Shown here: one piece after another, positions 12,328-24,084 of the stretch | Numbering within the stretch: the first letter of the stretch is position 1 | Layout: the number at the start of each line of letters is the position of its first letter | Notes under the pieces: model-generated | What the model saw: only the letters and a program-made list of their open reading frames with translations | Databases searched by the model: none | Told to the model about the DNA's origin: nothing | Assembly: GCF_029168945.1 (NCBI RefSeq) | Contig: NC_083608.1 | Span: 16,386,136-16,450,135 of the forward strand | Direction: 5' to 3' | DNA from: Cannabis sativa | Lineage: Eukaryota > Streptophyta > Magnoliopsida > Rosales > Cannabaceae | DNA: 64,000 nucleotides | Translations under genes and position numbers: made by a program

Positions 12328-12594
12328 CTAGTTAGAACCGCCTGCGAAACCAAGAGTTGGCATATCAGGTCGTATTCAAGGCGAGCTTACTAATGCCGCT
12401 TAATTTGGAAATTAGAAATGAAACATGCGCCTATTCTACTATCAGGCTACTAACATGCTTCCTAACAGGCTTTTCTTTTTCATAACTGAATAAAATAAAC
12501 TACTAAAGCAATAAAGGCTTACTGAACCGTGAACCGAGCTAACTGCTGATGATGATTGTACATGTCGTGACGATCTTCGGAAGACAACCTGGCG

Positions 12595-12606
12595 GCTCTG
12601 ATACCA
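12595..12606 (-). other. Gypsy-1 primer-binding site
   Basis: Minus-strand TGGTATCAGAGC lies three bases inside the 5' LTR, complementary to the 3' end of plant initiator methionine tRNA. It fixes the orientation of the element. Confidence 0.9.
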
Positions 12607-12609
12607 AAT

Positions 12610-14867
12610 TGTAACACCCTAACTATCTTAGGCGTATTACGTGATTTTTAAACGTACTGTGCAGCTCGTTGCTAATCAACGAGGTTTATGGAAAAACGTG
12701 ATTAATTAAAATTTTGCTTTTTCATTAAACTTATAAACCATTTTACAAAAGTCTCGGGATCCCGATTTATAAAATCATTTACAAACGTTTTAACTGTTTA
12801 ACTTTTACATCAAAATAAAGTCGTCTAACGACAGTTACAAAAATCTCAGCCTTGCTGTCCCGAGGATCGTACGCTCCAGGCCTAACCGCCCCGACATGTA
12901 CAATCTCATAAGCTCGCTCACGGTCCATCAGCTACAGCCTTGCCTTTACCTACACATGAACATAAACTGTGAGTCGACAGACTCAGTAAGAAAAGCATAA
13001 TAATATCATACATAACTAACTGCCGTGTCCAACACGATACTGAGTCCCGCTACTGCCATGTCCAACATGGTACTGAGCCACTACTGCCATGTCCAACATG
13101 GTACTGAGTTTTGAACGTTCAGGGGACGGTACTATTGACAAGTATCCTCCTGATCGGTCGAACCGGTCATACTCCGGCTGCTGGTCATACTCCAGCCTGT
13201 ACCGACGGGATAGGTCAATAGCACTGAACCACCAACCAAATGTCAGCCTGATCGGTCGAACCGGTCATACTCCGGCTGCTGGTCATACTCCAGCCTGTAC
13301 CGACGTGACAGGGTTGGATGGTTCGAAGCCTAAATACATAACTAATGTAATCTAGCAGGCTTCCTACATGCACGCTAAACATGTAATCTACATATGCATA
13401 CTGTTATACTAATCTTACCTGGATTCCGATTTCAGGTGTGCCGGTCAACCTGACTGGAACTGAAGCTGAACGGCGGATTACTGGCTCCTAAACCATAAAA
13501 ATCACAACGCTATAAGTGACACGCTAAATCACTTCCCGGGGACTAAAACTTGGAACTAAAAGTTTCCCTATCGATAAAAAGCATGGCAATACCCCTAAAA
13601 ACCTAAAAACGAGGAAAACTAGGGTTCTGAAAAATCCCCCAACCGGTAGACCGGTTGCCCAACCGGAATTCCGGTTCTGGGAAATTCAGGACCCCCATCC
13701 GGAATTCCGGATGCACAACCGGAATTCCGGTTCCTCGCAGGCAGCAACCATAAAAATTCATAACTCGACCAATTCAACCCCAATTGGTCCCAAACTTTCC
13801 AGACCTGTTCTATATGTCCCAAATAACATATCCAAGGCATCAAACCTACCCAGAAACCACAGATACAAAATTTGCCATTGGAGCTCAAGCTTTGAGTTCC
13901 AAACTCAAGCTTGAGCAAAACCACCTAAACATGCATTCCACTAGCTTAATTCTACTTAACTAAGCATAAAAACACCTCTGCAAACTAATAGAAACAACAG
14001 CAACATCACAGAACATATTCACAACATTTTCCTTCCAAAAACCACATTTTTACATAGAAAACTCAAAGCTTGAACAACCTAGCTAATCATGCTTCAAACA
14101 ACTCAATTAACATCAAATAATCATGCTTTGAATCACAGAAAATAACAACTAAACACAGCCATAATAACAGCCACAAAAACATGCATGCATCATCACTTTT
14201 TACACATTTTTTTCAAGAAATTAAAGAGGGAAAGACAAGAACCAACCTAGCTTGCAAAAATGCTTAGATTTAGGATGAAAATTCACTTGAAAGATTGAAC
14301 AAAATCCAGCCCTTTGAATCCCATGCACCAAATTCGAAAAATGAGAGGAAAAGAGAGAGAGTTCTCTTTTGAAATTTCTAATTTTTTACTAAGTGTTGAA
14401 AAATGAAGGAAATTAAAAGAGTAAAGCCACTTAACCCAAAACCATTTCAGCCAACAATTAACAATTAAAATAAACATTTAACATTTATTTTCCATTAATA
14501 ATTTCACTAGAAGACAAAATACTAATGGGGCAAAAAGACCATTTTGCCCCTCCACCATAAAATCATGAAAATCATACTAAAGGGGTATTTTTGGGACATT
14601 CTAAATTCCCGGCCATTCCCGACATTCCCAATGTCTAAAACCCGTCCCCAAATTACTAACATACTAAGTTGTGATTTCTACTGAGCCAAACGCCGAGTTC
14701 CAAAATACCGGACACCGGAAATGCGAAATATACAAACTACTGATAACATAATCATGCATTTCTGAATTCCATAAATAACAGTAATAAATTATTTAAATAG
14801 CTATAAATAATTTCACGATTAAACATAAACAACTGCTAATTTCCAAATTAACTAAGCGGGCTTTACA
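12610..14867 (-). repeat. Gypsy-1 5' LTR (right in window)
   Basis: 2258 bp, TGTAACACCC...GGGCTTTACA. It carries the same internal tandem and palindromic units as its partner (palindromes about 13640-13732). It is followed by the AGAAG duplication. Confidence 0.93.
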
Positions 14868-16436
14868 AGAAGTGGAAGCAGATCCAGCAGCAGGATCATT
14901 TATAAGACCAGGGGAAGCAGACCGAGCCTTTCTTTGAGCAGCTTTTCCTTGAGGAGGCTTCTCAGGAATTTTGAAAGTGGTTCCAACAGCAGGCATCTCA
15001 ATTGATTCATTCTCAAGAATCAATTCCTCTTGATCAGATAAAATTTTATAGATTAAGTGAGGAGAAATGAGATTGAGCCTAGGTTTCTTACCCTTTCGAA
15101 GAGAGACAATTTGCTCCCAAATCATGTCAGCCAAATCAATTTTAGCACCAATTGAAACTTTATGCAAAAAGAAAGCAAGTTCATTTGAAACATTTACCGG
15201 ATTGGAGCAAGGAAACCAATTGGATAGGGCAAACCTCATGAGAGCAGCATGTTGATAGGTGAGTTAAGACATATGCATGGTGTCGGAGAGTTCAATTTCA
15301 TTATCACCAGAGAGATAACCGAACACCTTTTGACGATCAAACTCCACATCAGTTGGCTCAATTCCCATAGGCAAATTGAGAGCCTCAGCAACATCCTTCA
15401 CAGTAAAGGAATACCAGTGTCCTCTGACAAAAACTTTGCCAAACATGAAAGAGTCCTCATCGAGAAACTCATCAGTGATGTTAGCATAAAATTCCTTCAC
15501 AATTCTATCCACATACCCATCAAAACCGATCAAGGTATCTACCCATTGTCTTTCTTTCAACATGTTATACACTCCAAAAGGCTTATGAGCAATAACATTA
15601 AAATTTTTCTCCACAGTAAAATTCCTATTCTCATAGAATTTCATATCTCTAGCATGATCATTATAACAAAAATAATGAGAGTGAGGCTTGAAGTTATCAA
15701 GAGAAATACCAGAGGGCCTCTTTCTTTTCTGTGGAAGAACAGGATTAGAGACAATGGGCCTTTTTCCTTTGTCCTTCTTTGGAACAGCAGGAGGCACTGG
15801 AGCAGATTCTGTAGTGACAGCTCCCGCTTCGGTTCTTCACTCTCGGATCCATAATCATCAACAACAGGTTGATCTTTGGGCACAAATTCTTCACTTGAAT
15901 CGGACAAGCCCTCTGAATCATGATCCTCCTCACTTTCTTCTGGTTCAGAATCCGAGGAAGAGACCGAAGGGGGATTCTCCTTGAGATTTTTGCCCTTTGA
16001 AGATGAAGAAACCACCTTTTTCCCTTTGGATGCAATTTTAGGTTTAACCACTTCAGGCTTTGAAGGAGTGGAAACCTTGGACCTTGTTCGAGAACTCACC
16101 GTGGGCAAAGTCACCAAAGCTTGGTCGACATTAGGAGCACCATTCGAAGAAGAGGACTTCGACAATGTGTGATCGGATGAATGGGATTCATCATGATCAC
16201 CCAACCCAGGTGTTGGAGAAGCAATAGGAGAGGCACCAACAAGAGGAGATGAGAATTTTGCCACTGATTTTCGAGCTTGGGTCTTTGATTTCTTGGCAGA
16301 CTTCGTCGGAGCAGAAGACGAACCAGAAGCTCCGTTCTTTGGAGCAAAGCGGCGGCGCAGGCGGAGACACCGGTGAAGCAGAAGCAGATCCACGAGTGGG
16401 CTTCTTGGATGGTTGGGCATTCTTAGTTTTGGCCAT
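14868..16436 (-). pseudogene. Copia ORF3, main part: putative plant transposon-type protein
   Basis: Begins at ATG 16436 (MAKTKNAQPSKKPTRG). A Ser/Lys-rich, low-complexity region with acidic patches (SDSEPEESEEDHDSEG) follows, then an NLS-like KKDKGKRP...KRKRPSG. Next comes a globular region (about 15700-15260) with the FYANITDEF...VFVRGHWYSFT pattern I associate with the 'putative plant transposon protein' domain of plant retroelements. It continues at 15239-14868 with SIGAKIDLADMIWEQI. I see frame changes near 16340 and 15835 and an in-frame TAA near 15263. It is sense to the copia pol and lies between pol and the 3' LTR, the position of the extra or env-like ORF of Sireviruses. I see no convincing membrane segment. 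Gypsy-1 cuts it near the 3' end. Confidence 0.65.
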
Positions 16437-17941
16437 TTTTTCTTTGAAATCCTAGAACACAAACCCTCTTACTTTGAACAATGTTAGACCTTTGAGAGAA
16501 AACAATAAAAAGAGAAGAGAGAGATGTGATCGTGGGATAATGGGAAGTTGAGAATATTTAACTTCCAATTTTAAATGCCCAAATTTAAAAAAGAAAAACT
16601 GAAAAGGAAGGTAACTTCCTTACCTTTGACCCACGTGTGGAGAGAAAAAGAGGAAACCAAATTTTTTTTTTTTCAAATGTGGTCAATGTTTCCTTAAATG
16701 GAAAAAGGAAACCATATCTTCCCACAAAATCCAAGAAATAATAACCCCACCAAATCCGAAAATGCCACCAACAAGGAAACCAAAAATAAAATTAATTATT
16801 TAAGAACAAGTTTCCTATATACACCAAAGAGACCAAATCTCCACAAATAAAGGAAACATTCTAAGTAAATAAATGCAATTAAAACATGTTTCCATAAAAT
16901 AAAAAATAAAAGAAAAAAATATACAAGGATTCGAAAATGAATTCGAAAAAAATATGCCCCCCTTTTTCTTTTATTTTTTCAAAAGATGCCCCCCAAAGAA
17001 AAAATGCAAATAATGAACAAGAGAACACACCAAGACACAAAAACACTAATCACCACTTAAGAGCAAAAATTGTGCCTAAGAACATAATGAAACATAACAA
17101 AAAAATAACAAAATTTTTAACAAAGCTCACTTGACTACTCGATCACGAACCCTTTTTTTTTTGTATTTATTTTTTTTATTGTTTTTTTTTTATTTTTTGA
17201 TTAAAAGACAGAAAAATAAAATAACCTTGATATTTTTGCAACTAGAATTCACAATGTCCATTTGTCTTTGTCCCTGATGAAAAAATCAAACTCATAAGAA
17301 TAATCAGAAATTATTTTATCAAACTAATGAAGTAATAGAATGAGGTCATACCGGTTCACAGGAAAAATTGACTCCATCACCAAGAATATTAAAGTACATC
17401 AAACAGTATGTAATAGCTTTATAACACCATTTTCGAGAATAAACAAATTTTACCACAAACTGTGTCAAGCATTAGTGTGTGAAAGTGTAAGCAGGGAACA
17501 TTGCCCAATTTGTCAAAAAGACTTTTCGATAAATTGTACCCATAGGAAAATTATTTGTCACACTACCTCAATGGTAGCCCTTTTCAATGGTAGCGTATCT
17601 TCTACATAACTCCTAATTACATAGTTCCAACTTACTCAGAGATGGCTTTCACACATTGAGATAGGTAGCTCTATTCATCCAATGGAGCTTGAACACACAG
17701 TTTTTTGAACAACATCATTCGAAAATGGTAGCTTACATAACACTGTTTGATGAACCTGAATATTCCTGTGAGGACTGGACAATTTTCCTGACAAACCTGT
17801 ATGACATCATAATATTACAATATTAGCAATAAAATAATGACTGAAATTCTTATAAGGTTGAAATTTTCTTCTAGGACAAAGACAAGACATTATGAACTCT
17901 AAGACAACTCAAATATCAAGGACTATGGAAAAATAAAAGCA
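16437..17941. other. Copia spacer between ORF3 and pol
   Basis: AT-rich, with homopolymer runs around 17150-17200. I find no supported coding region. It belongs to the copia internal region because it lies between pol and ORF3 within the LTR pair. Confidence 0.6.
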
Positions 17942-19150
17942 TTAAACAGTACAAACCCCTAAGGATTTCCTTAGAGAAATAAATCGGACCGAGTCAAGAG
18001 CTTTAGTAAAAATATCTGCAATTTGTTTGCTAGTTTCAACATATTCTAAGACAAGAATTTTATTTTCCACAAGCTCTCTAATAAAGTGATGACGAATGTC
18101 TATGTGCTTAGTGCGAGAGTGTTGAACAGGATTCTTAGAAATGTTTATAGCACTAGTGTTATCACAAAAGATGGTTAAAGTTTTCAAATCAAACCCATAA
18201 TCTGCCATCATTTGTTTCATCCATAACAATTGGGTACAACAACTACCCGCAGCAATGTACTCAGCCTCTGCGGTGGACAGAGAGATTGAGTTTTGCTTCT
18301 TGCTATGCCATGAAACCAAATTGTTTCCAAGATAGAAACATCCACCACTAGTACTTTTTCTATCATCAGCATTACCTGCCCAATCAGCATCACTAAAGCA
18401 AACAAGGTTAGAATTAGTGTCTTTTGAAAACCAAATCCCAAAATCAATAGTGCTATTTACATAGCGAATGATTCTTTTCACAGCAGAAAGATGGGATTCC
18501 ATGGGATTAGCCTGATAACGTGCACAAACACCAACACTATAGCAAATGTCAGGACGACTAGCAGTAAGATAAAGCAAACTTCCTATCATACTTCGATACA
18601 AAGTTTGATCTACCTTTACTCCTTGTTCATCTTTGCTTAATTTCAAAGTAGTGCTCATGGGAGTGTTGGTATGTTTGGCTTTTTCAAGGCCAAACTTTTT
18701 CACCAAATTCTTTGCATACTTGCTTTGAGTGACAAAAGTTCCCTCATCTGATTGCTTCACTTGAAGTCCGAGAAAATAAGTGAGTTCACCTACCATACTC
18801 ATTTCGAACTCCTTTTGCATTTGGGAAACAAAAACCTGCACTTCAGAGTTAGAGGTAGAGCCAAACACAATATCATCAACATATATTTGAGCAACAATCA
18901 CATCAGAATTAATGTTTTTGATGAAAAGTGTTTTATCAACATTTCCTCTCTTGTAATCATGAGAAAGCAAGAATTCAGTTAGACGCTCATACCAAGCACG
19001 TGGTGCTTGTTTTAGACCATACAATGCCTTGTCTAACTTATAAACATGATCAGGAAAATGTGGATCCTCAAACCCTTTAGGTTGTTCCACATACACTTCT
19101 TCTTTTAACAGCCCATTCAAAAAAGCGGATTTGACATCCATTTGATACAA
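17942..19150 (-). pseudogene. Copia reverse transcriptase (C-terminal) and RNase H
   Basis: 402 codons. The Ty1/copia reverse transcriptase blocks are present: MDVKSAFLNG, LYGLKQAPRAWYE and the catalytic YVDDIVFGS. RNase H follows with DADWAGNADDRKSTSG, SLSTAEAEYIAA and CDNTSAINISKNP...KHIDIRHHFIRE. The segment itself is open and ends in a natural-looking stop. It is separated from the upstream part by a break between 19150 and 19171, so it is labelled pseudogene. Confidence 0.9.
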
Positions 19151-19170
19151 TTTAATACCAAGAATGCAAG

Positions 19171-19674
19171 CTATGGAAAGAAGTAACCTGATCGATTCCA
19201 GTCTAGCTGCGGAGCAAATGTTTCATCAAAGTCAACACCCTCAACTTGAGTGTATCCTTGGGCAACCAACCTTGCCTTGTTTCGAATGATAGTGCCAAAC
19301 TCATCACTCTTATTTTTGAAGATCCACTTGGTTCCAATGATGTTCACAAACGGTGGTCTTGGAATCATTTTCCAGACTTTGTTTCGAACAAACTGATGAA
19401 GCTCATCCTGCATAGCTAAAAACCAATCTTCATCCATTAAAGCTTCTTTTACAGATTTAGGTTCTAAAGAAGAAATAAAACATAAAAATTGAATTATATT
19501 GGCATATTTTCTTCTTGTAACCATGCTCTCATCCAAGTTTCCAAGGATGAGATCTGAAGGATGATTCTTTTTAACCCTGGAGGATGGTTCCCTCTGTATT
19601 GGATCAGTGATTGAATTTAAAGGATACTCGGATTCTTTTGTTGTTGGATTTTCTGTAGCAACAGATTCCTGCAC
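19171..19674 (-). pseudogene. Copia reverse transcriptase, N-terminal part
   Basis: Carries the start of the Ty1/copia reverse transcriptase domain (WFLAMQDELHQFVRNKVW, GTKWIFKNK and KARLVAQGYTQVEGVDFDETFAP). It ends by frameshift just before the MDVKSAFLNG segment, and begins in a different frame from the integrase ORF it overlaps. Confidence 0.85.
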
Positions 19675-20571
19675 AGTAACCTCGACGACTGCTTCTGAAG
19701 CTTCGTCAGGTTCCTTTTCCTCACAGAAGGTTTCTCAAGCAAATCTTCAATCTGTTCTTCTGTGGAAAACTCAGAAAAATCTTTTAGATCATCAACAACA
19801 ACATTAGCAGATTCCATAACAGTTTGGGTTCTCATGTTATACACACGATATGCCCTACTATTTGTGGAATATCCTAAGAAAACACCTTCATCACTTTTAG
19901 AATCAAATTTACCAATGTAATCACGATCTCGTAAAATATAACACTTACATCCGAACACATGAAAGTGACTTACATTTGGTTTCTTACCTTTCCAGATTTC
20001 ATATGGTGTTTTGTGAGTACATGGGCGCAAGAATACTCTGTTGATGGTATAGCAAGCAGTGTTAATGGCTTCGGCCCAAAGGCGCTTTGTGAGCTTCTTG
20101 CTATTCAACATTACTCTAGCCATTTCTGCTAGAGTACGATTCTTTCTTTCAACCACTCCATTTTGTGGAGGAGTTTTAGGAGCAGAAAATTCATGAGAAA
20201 TACCGTTAGCTTTACAAAATTCATCATATACGGTATTTTCAAATTCCTTACCATGATCACTCCTAATCCTAACAATTTTGCCAATGTTACAATCTTTTTC
20301 AACTCGTAATTTCAAACACAGAGTTTGGAAAGCTTCAAAGTATCGATTTTTCTCTCAAAAAATCCACCCATGAGAATCGAGAAAAATCATCAACACAAAC
20401 AAAAATATATCTTTTACCATTTAAGCTTTCTACCTGGATTGGACCCATTAAGTCCATGTGCAAGAGTTCGAGAACTCGGAAGTATTCACATCCGGGACAC
20501 TCTTGTGAGAAATTTTCGATTGCTTACCTAATCGGCATGGACCACATTTTCCCAATGACTCTTTACCTAAT
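19617..20571 (-). pseudogene. Copia integrase region, frame-broken
   Basis: An open frame (20315-19617) holds the second and third catalytic blocks of a retroviral-type integrase (RIRSDHGKEFEN and TPPQNGVVERKNRTL). The adjacent PYEIWKGKKP and HVFGCKCYI blocks are typical of Ty1/copia. The zinc-binding region and first catalytic Asp should lie at about 20571-20316. Fragments of that similarity occur there in more than one frame, which indicates at least two small indels. Confidence 0.85.
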
Positions 20572-22803
20572 TTAGGTAATCCTCGAACAATCCCCGAAAC
20601 GAGATAATTTTTTCAGATTTTTAAAGTGAATGTGACCAAGTTTTTCATGCCATAGGTCAGTAACATTTTCAATGACAGAATGACAAGTGGCATGCGTAGT
20701 GAGAGTATAACAATTATCACTAGATCGCAGCCCTTGTAACACAATTTCATCAAGAATATTATATACATAGCAATGATTGCTATCAAAGCTCACAGTATAA
20801 CCACGATCACAAATCCGACTAATGCTAAGTAGATTAGCTTTTAGTCCTTCAACCAACATGACATTCTTTAGTTTAGGAAGCCCTTCGAACTTGAGAGTTC
20901 CCATTCCTATGACTTTACTAGTAAGACCGTTACCAAATGTAACTTCTCCACAGTGCAATGGTCTTATGTTCACAAGAAATTCTTTTTCACCTGTCATGTG
21001 TCTGGAGCAACCACTATCAAAATACCACATGTTAGAAGCAACAGTTTTAAAACAAGTAGAACCTACCAAGCATTTGTTTTTGACAACCCATTTTTGTTTT
21101 TGTAAAACATGTTTATTTCCAATGTAATTAGATTTAAACATGTTATGCATGGTTATGCATTTAGGTCGAATGTGACCTTTTACTCCACAAAAATGGCAAA
21201 TAGGAATGAAACGTCTTCCTTTCCCTTTGAAGTTGTCAAACTTACCGTGCTGCTTCTTTTCTGTAACAACAGAGTGCTTTGCTGTCGAGACAGAAACCTG
21301 CGAGGTAGAAACAGTTCTTCCAGAAACAAAACTATTAGTGGTATTAGACACAGGTTGATTTGGAACATAACCCAGCCCAGCATGATTGGTTTGGCCAGAT
21401 TTTTGAATTTTTTCAAAGATGGTGGAACCTGGATTTAACATTTTAACATTCTTTTTAATGTTATCAATTTCCTTGGTTAAAGAAATAATTTTTGACTCTT
21501 TTAAAGACAATTCAGATTCACAACATTTGAGTTTATCTTCCAACTCATTAATGTTGTTACACAAAATTTTATTATCTTTAACCAAGGAGCGATTTTCAGC
21601 ACTAGTTTCCAACCACTTACCAAACATTACCTTGTAGGATTCAATCATGGAATCCTCATCAATTTCTGACTCATCTGATTCGGATCTGGATTCTTCCTTG
21701 TTGTCATTGATCAGGATATTGTTCAAGCAAATGCTTTTTCCTTTTTCCTGCAAATTTCTTGACAAAACACTTGTTAGGACAACTTTTTCTTTTTCATCCT
21801 CACTACTCTCAGAATCATCACTCCAAGTAACATTCAATCCCTTTTTATTTTTCTTTAAGGTATTAGCACATTCAGATTGAGTGTGACCAAAACCTTCACA
21901 TTCTCTGCATTTAATACCTTTTTTATTGTTAGATGGAAAAGGTTTAGAGGGAATGTTACCAGAAATGTTACCTTTTGGGTTCTTTGAAAAGAACTTTTTA
22001 TTTCCACCAGATTTCAAGAATTTTTGGAAATTTTTTGCCAATAGAACCATTTCATCATCATTTTCATCATCAGAAACAATATTTTCAGAAGCATTAAAGG
22101 CAATACCTTTGCTTTTCTCATTCGAGAGATTTTGCTTACTCTTTTTCTTGATTTGTTGATTCAACTCAAAGGTTCTTAAAGATCCCATGAGTTCCTCAAC
22201 CTTCATTTTGCCAAAATCTTTTGCCTCTTCCATTGCAAGCAATTTTGTATCAAACCTGTCAGGAAGAACTCGAACAATTTTTCGAACCAAGACAGATTCA
22301 TCTAGTTTTTCTCCCAAGGCAAAAAACTCATTAGAGATGTCAGATAATCTTTCATAGAAATCATTTAAAGTTTCAGTATCTGACATTCTCAATTCATCAA
22401 ATCTAGTTTGAAGCATGGTAAATCGTGATCTCTTTACATCAGCAGTACCTTCAAATTGAATTTGAAGGATTTCCCATGCTTCTTTTGCAGATTCACAAGA
22501 TGAGATTAATTTAATAAAACCTTCACCAACACCATTAAAAATAGCATGTAAAGCCTTATTATTATAACCAGACAGTTTTTCATCTTCAGTGGTCCAACTG
22601 AGTTCAGATTTTACCTGAGTATTACCTTTTTCATCATTTTCAGTAGGTTGAGACCAACCTGTAAGAATAGCTCTCCATGCTTTCTCATCTTGCGATTTGA
22701 TGAAAGCTCTCATCCTGACCTTCCAATAAGGATAATTCGACTCATTCAATAGAGGAGGTCTAGAGATGGAACTTCCTTCTGCAAACAAAGACATCTCACA
22801 CAA
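20572..22803 (-). pseudogene. Copia Gag and aspartic protease
   Basis: 743 codons. The N-terminal part is a copia Gag of the UBN2 type (NYPYWKVRMRAF, AKEAWEILQIQFEG). A CCHC knuckle CRECEGFGHTQSEC lies near residue ~300 and a second CHFCGVKGHIRPKC near ~540. The protease motif WYFDSGCSRHMTG is near ~600. The pre-integrase segment LWHEKLGHIHFKNLKKLS is at the end, where the frame is lost. Gag and protease look intact; loss downstream makes the polyprotein defective. Confidence 0.88.
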
Positions 22804-22853
22804 AACAAGTTAAACGGAATAACCTCAAGATCTCACTAAGAATTTAGTGACTT

Positions 22854-22865
22854 GCTCTGATACCA
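22854..22865 (-). other. Copia primer-binding site
   Basis: Minus-strand TGGTATCAGAGC lies two bases inside the 5' LTR, complementary to initiator methionine tRNA. Confidence 0.9.
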
Positions 22866-22867
22866 AT

Positions 22868-24084
22868 TGACATTCCGTATTTTAATATTCCCAGTTTGAT
22901 TATTTAATTAAATGATTAATTAAATGCGGAATAATAAAACTGGTACTGAAAACAGTTTTCTGTAGTTACAGAATGCAACTCTGTAACTCCAGAGAAACCC
23001 AGAAAAACAAACAGTGCATAAAAGTAAAAACACACAAGATTTTTGTACGTGGTTTCAACAATCCTTTCAGATTGTTACTAGTCCACGGGGCCACGGCCAG
23101 AGATAAGATTCATTAGATCGGTATCAAAAATACAAAGTAATTGACTTATGCATAAATAGACTCCCTCTTATTGTATGCCGCAAGCTTGATGTATTCCACC
23201 TACTAACCGAATCTTGATAAAACTCCAAGTGCTCGAACTCCCTTCGATCACCTTGAAGAGTGCTTGAATCCTCCCGATTCAAGGCTTAAAGGCTATCTCC
23301 CGAAAGCCTATACAACCATCTCCCGAAGGTTGTGTGCTTGTATCCTCCCGATGCAAGACTTCAAAAGCAATCTCCCGAAAGCTTGTAAATACCCTTCTCC
23401 CGAAGGTGCACTGATGTTCTTCTTCGTTGTAGACTTGAATACAGACTCAAGACAATACAAACAACAAATAAACAGAGTAAGAGTAGAACAACTCTTCTCT
23501 ACAAATCAAAGACTCTCTTTTCTAAAGATATGAATGAAATTCAAAGATACAAGAGAGGTACCAAGAGAGGTACTAAACAAAGACACTCTTTCCTTAAGAT
23601 ATGAAAGCAATTCTAAGTGTGTGAAAGAGCTACAAAACCTAGCAGCTATAAGATGTATTTATAATGAATATACATCTCATAGACAGCTTACATTCGGTCT
23701 GAACAAGACCTCAACCCACTAGAAACTTCCCTAAAATAATTCTTCAATCAGTCCAGGAATTTCCGTTTCTGTACATACAGAATCGTGGGCAGTAACTACA
23801 ACTTTCCTTTTATAGAAAAGGAAAGTCTAGCTCCGGTTTTCTCTTCAAGAAACCTGATCTAAGAAAATGGGAAACTCAACACAAGATCAGATTACACAGC
23901 TGGTTAGATAAAAACGAAATGGGTAACCAAACTTACCATTTTCCAAAAATAGGAAAGCTAGACAACTTTCCTTTCAAGTTTGATTTACACAAATATGGAA
24001 ACCATATCAATATATGCCAGCCGAAATATACATTAAATAATAAAATATTTTTGTCAATTAAATATGCCAAAAATGGAATTAACA
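22868..24084 (-). repeat. Copia 5' LTR (right in window)
   Basis: 1217 bp. It is nearly identical to the left LTR apart from a 12-bp tandem-type duplication near 22905-22920 and three substitutions. The AGAGG target duplication follows at 24085-24089. Confidence 0.93.

Larger units (their letters stand above)
5386..14867 (-). mobile_element. Gypsy-1: Tekay/Del-like Ty3/gypsy chromovirus-type retrotransposon
   Basis: LTRs at 5386-7637 and 12610-14867 (about 2.25 kb each, TG...CA) are flanked by AGAAG at 5381-5385 and 14868-14872. Primer site, gag-pol and polypurine tract are in the expected minus-strand order. The domain order Gag-PR-RT-RH-INT is Ty3/gypsy. The C-terminus after integrase has a chromodomain-like segment (VKVLWRNS...ATWE), which with the long LTRs and the initiator-Met primer site suggests Tekay/Del. 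The polyprotein is interrupted by two in-frame stops (10078-10080 and 8437-8439). A second member of the family is at 51299-60638. Confidence 0.93.
3651..24084 (-). mobile_element. Sirevirus-like Ty1/copia retrotransposon (minus strand), host of nested gypsy-1
   Basis: LTRs at 3651-4855 and 22868-24084 differ by three substitutions and one 12-bp indel that I can see. Both run TG...CA and are flanked by AGAGG (3646-3650 and 24085-24089). Transcription is on the minus strand: primer site next to the right LTR, then gag-protease, integrase, reverse transcriptase-RNase H, and a third ORF before several polypurine tracts at the left LTR. The order PR-INT-RT-RH is Ty1/copia. The extra 3' ORF and the repeated polypurine tracts are hallmarks of Sireviruses (Maximus/SIRE). 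Without gypsy-1 (and one TSD copy) the element is about 10.9 kb. Several frame breaks make this copy defective. Confidence 0.92.

Noticed and set aside
11677..12393. 238-codon + strand ORF
   Set aside because: It is an antisense shadow of gypsy-1 Gag.
17340..17609. 89-codon + strand ORF with several Cys
   Set aside because: It lies in the copia spacer opposite to the element's direction, with no recognised domain or context.
22854..22865. tRNA gene end
   Set aside because: The TGGTATCAGAGC match is a primer-binding site beside an LTR; no cloverleaf surrounds it.
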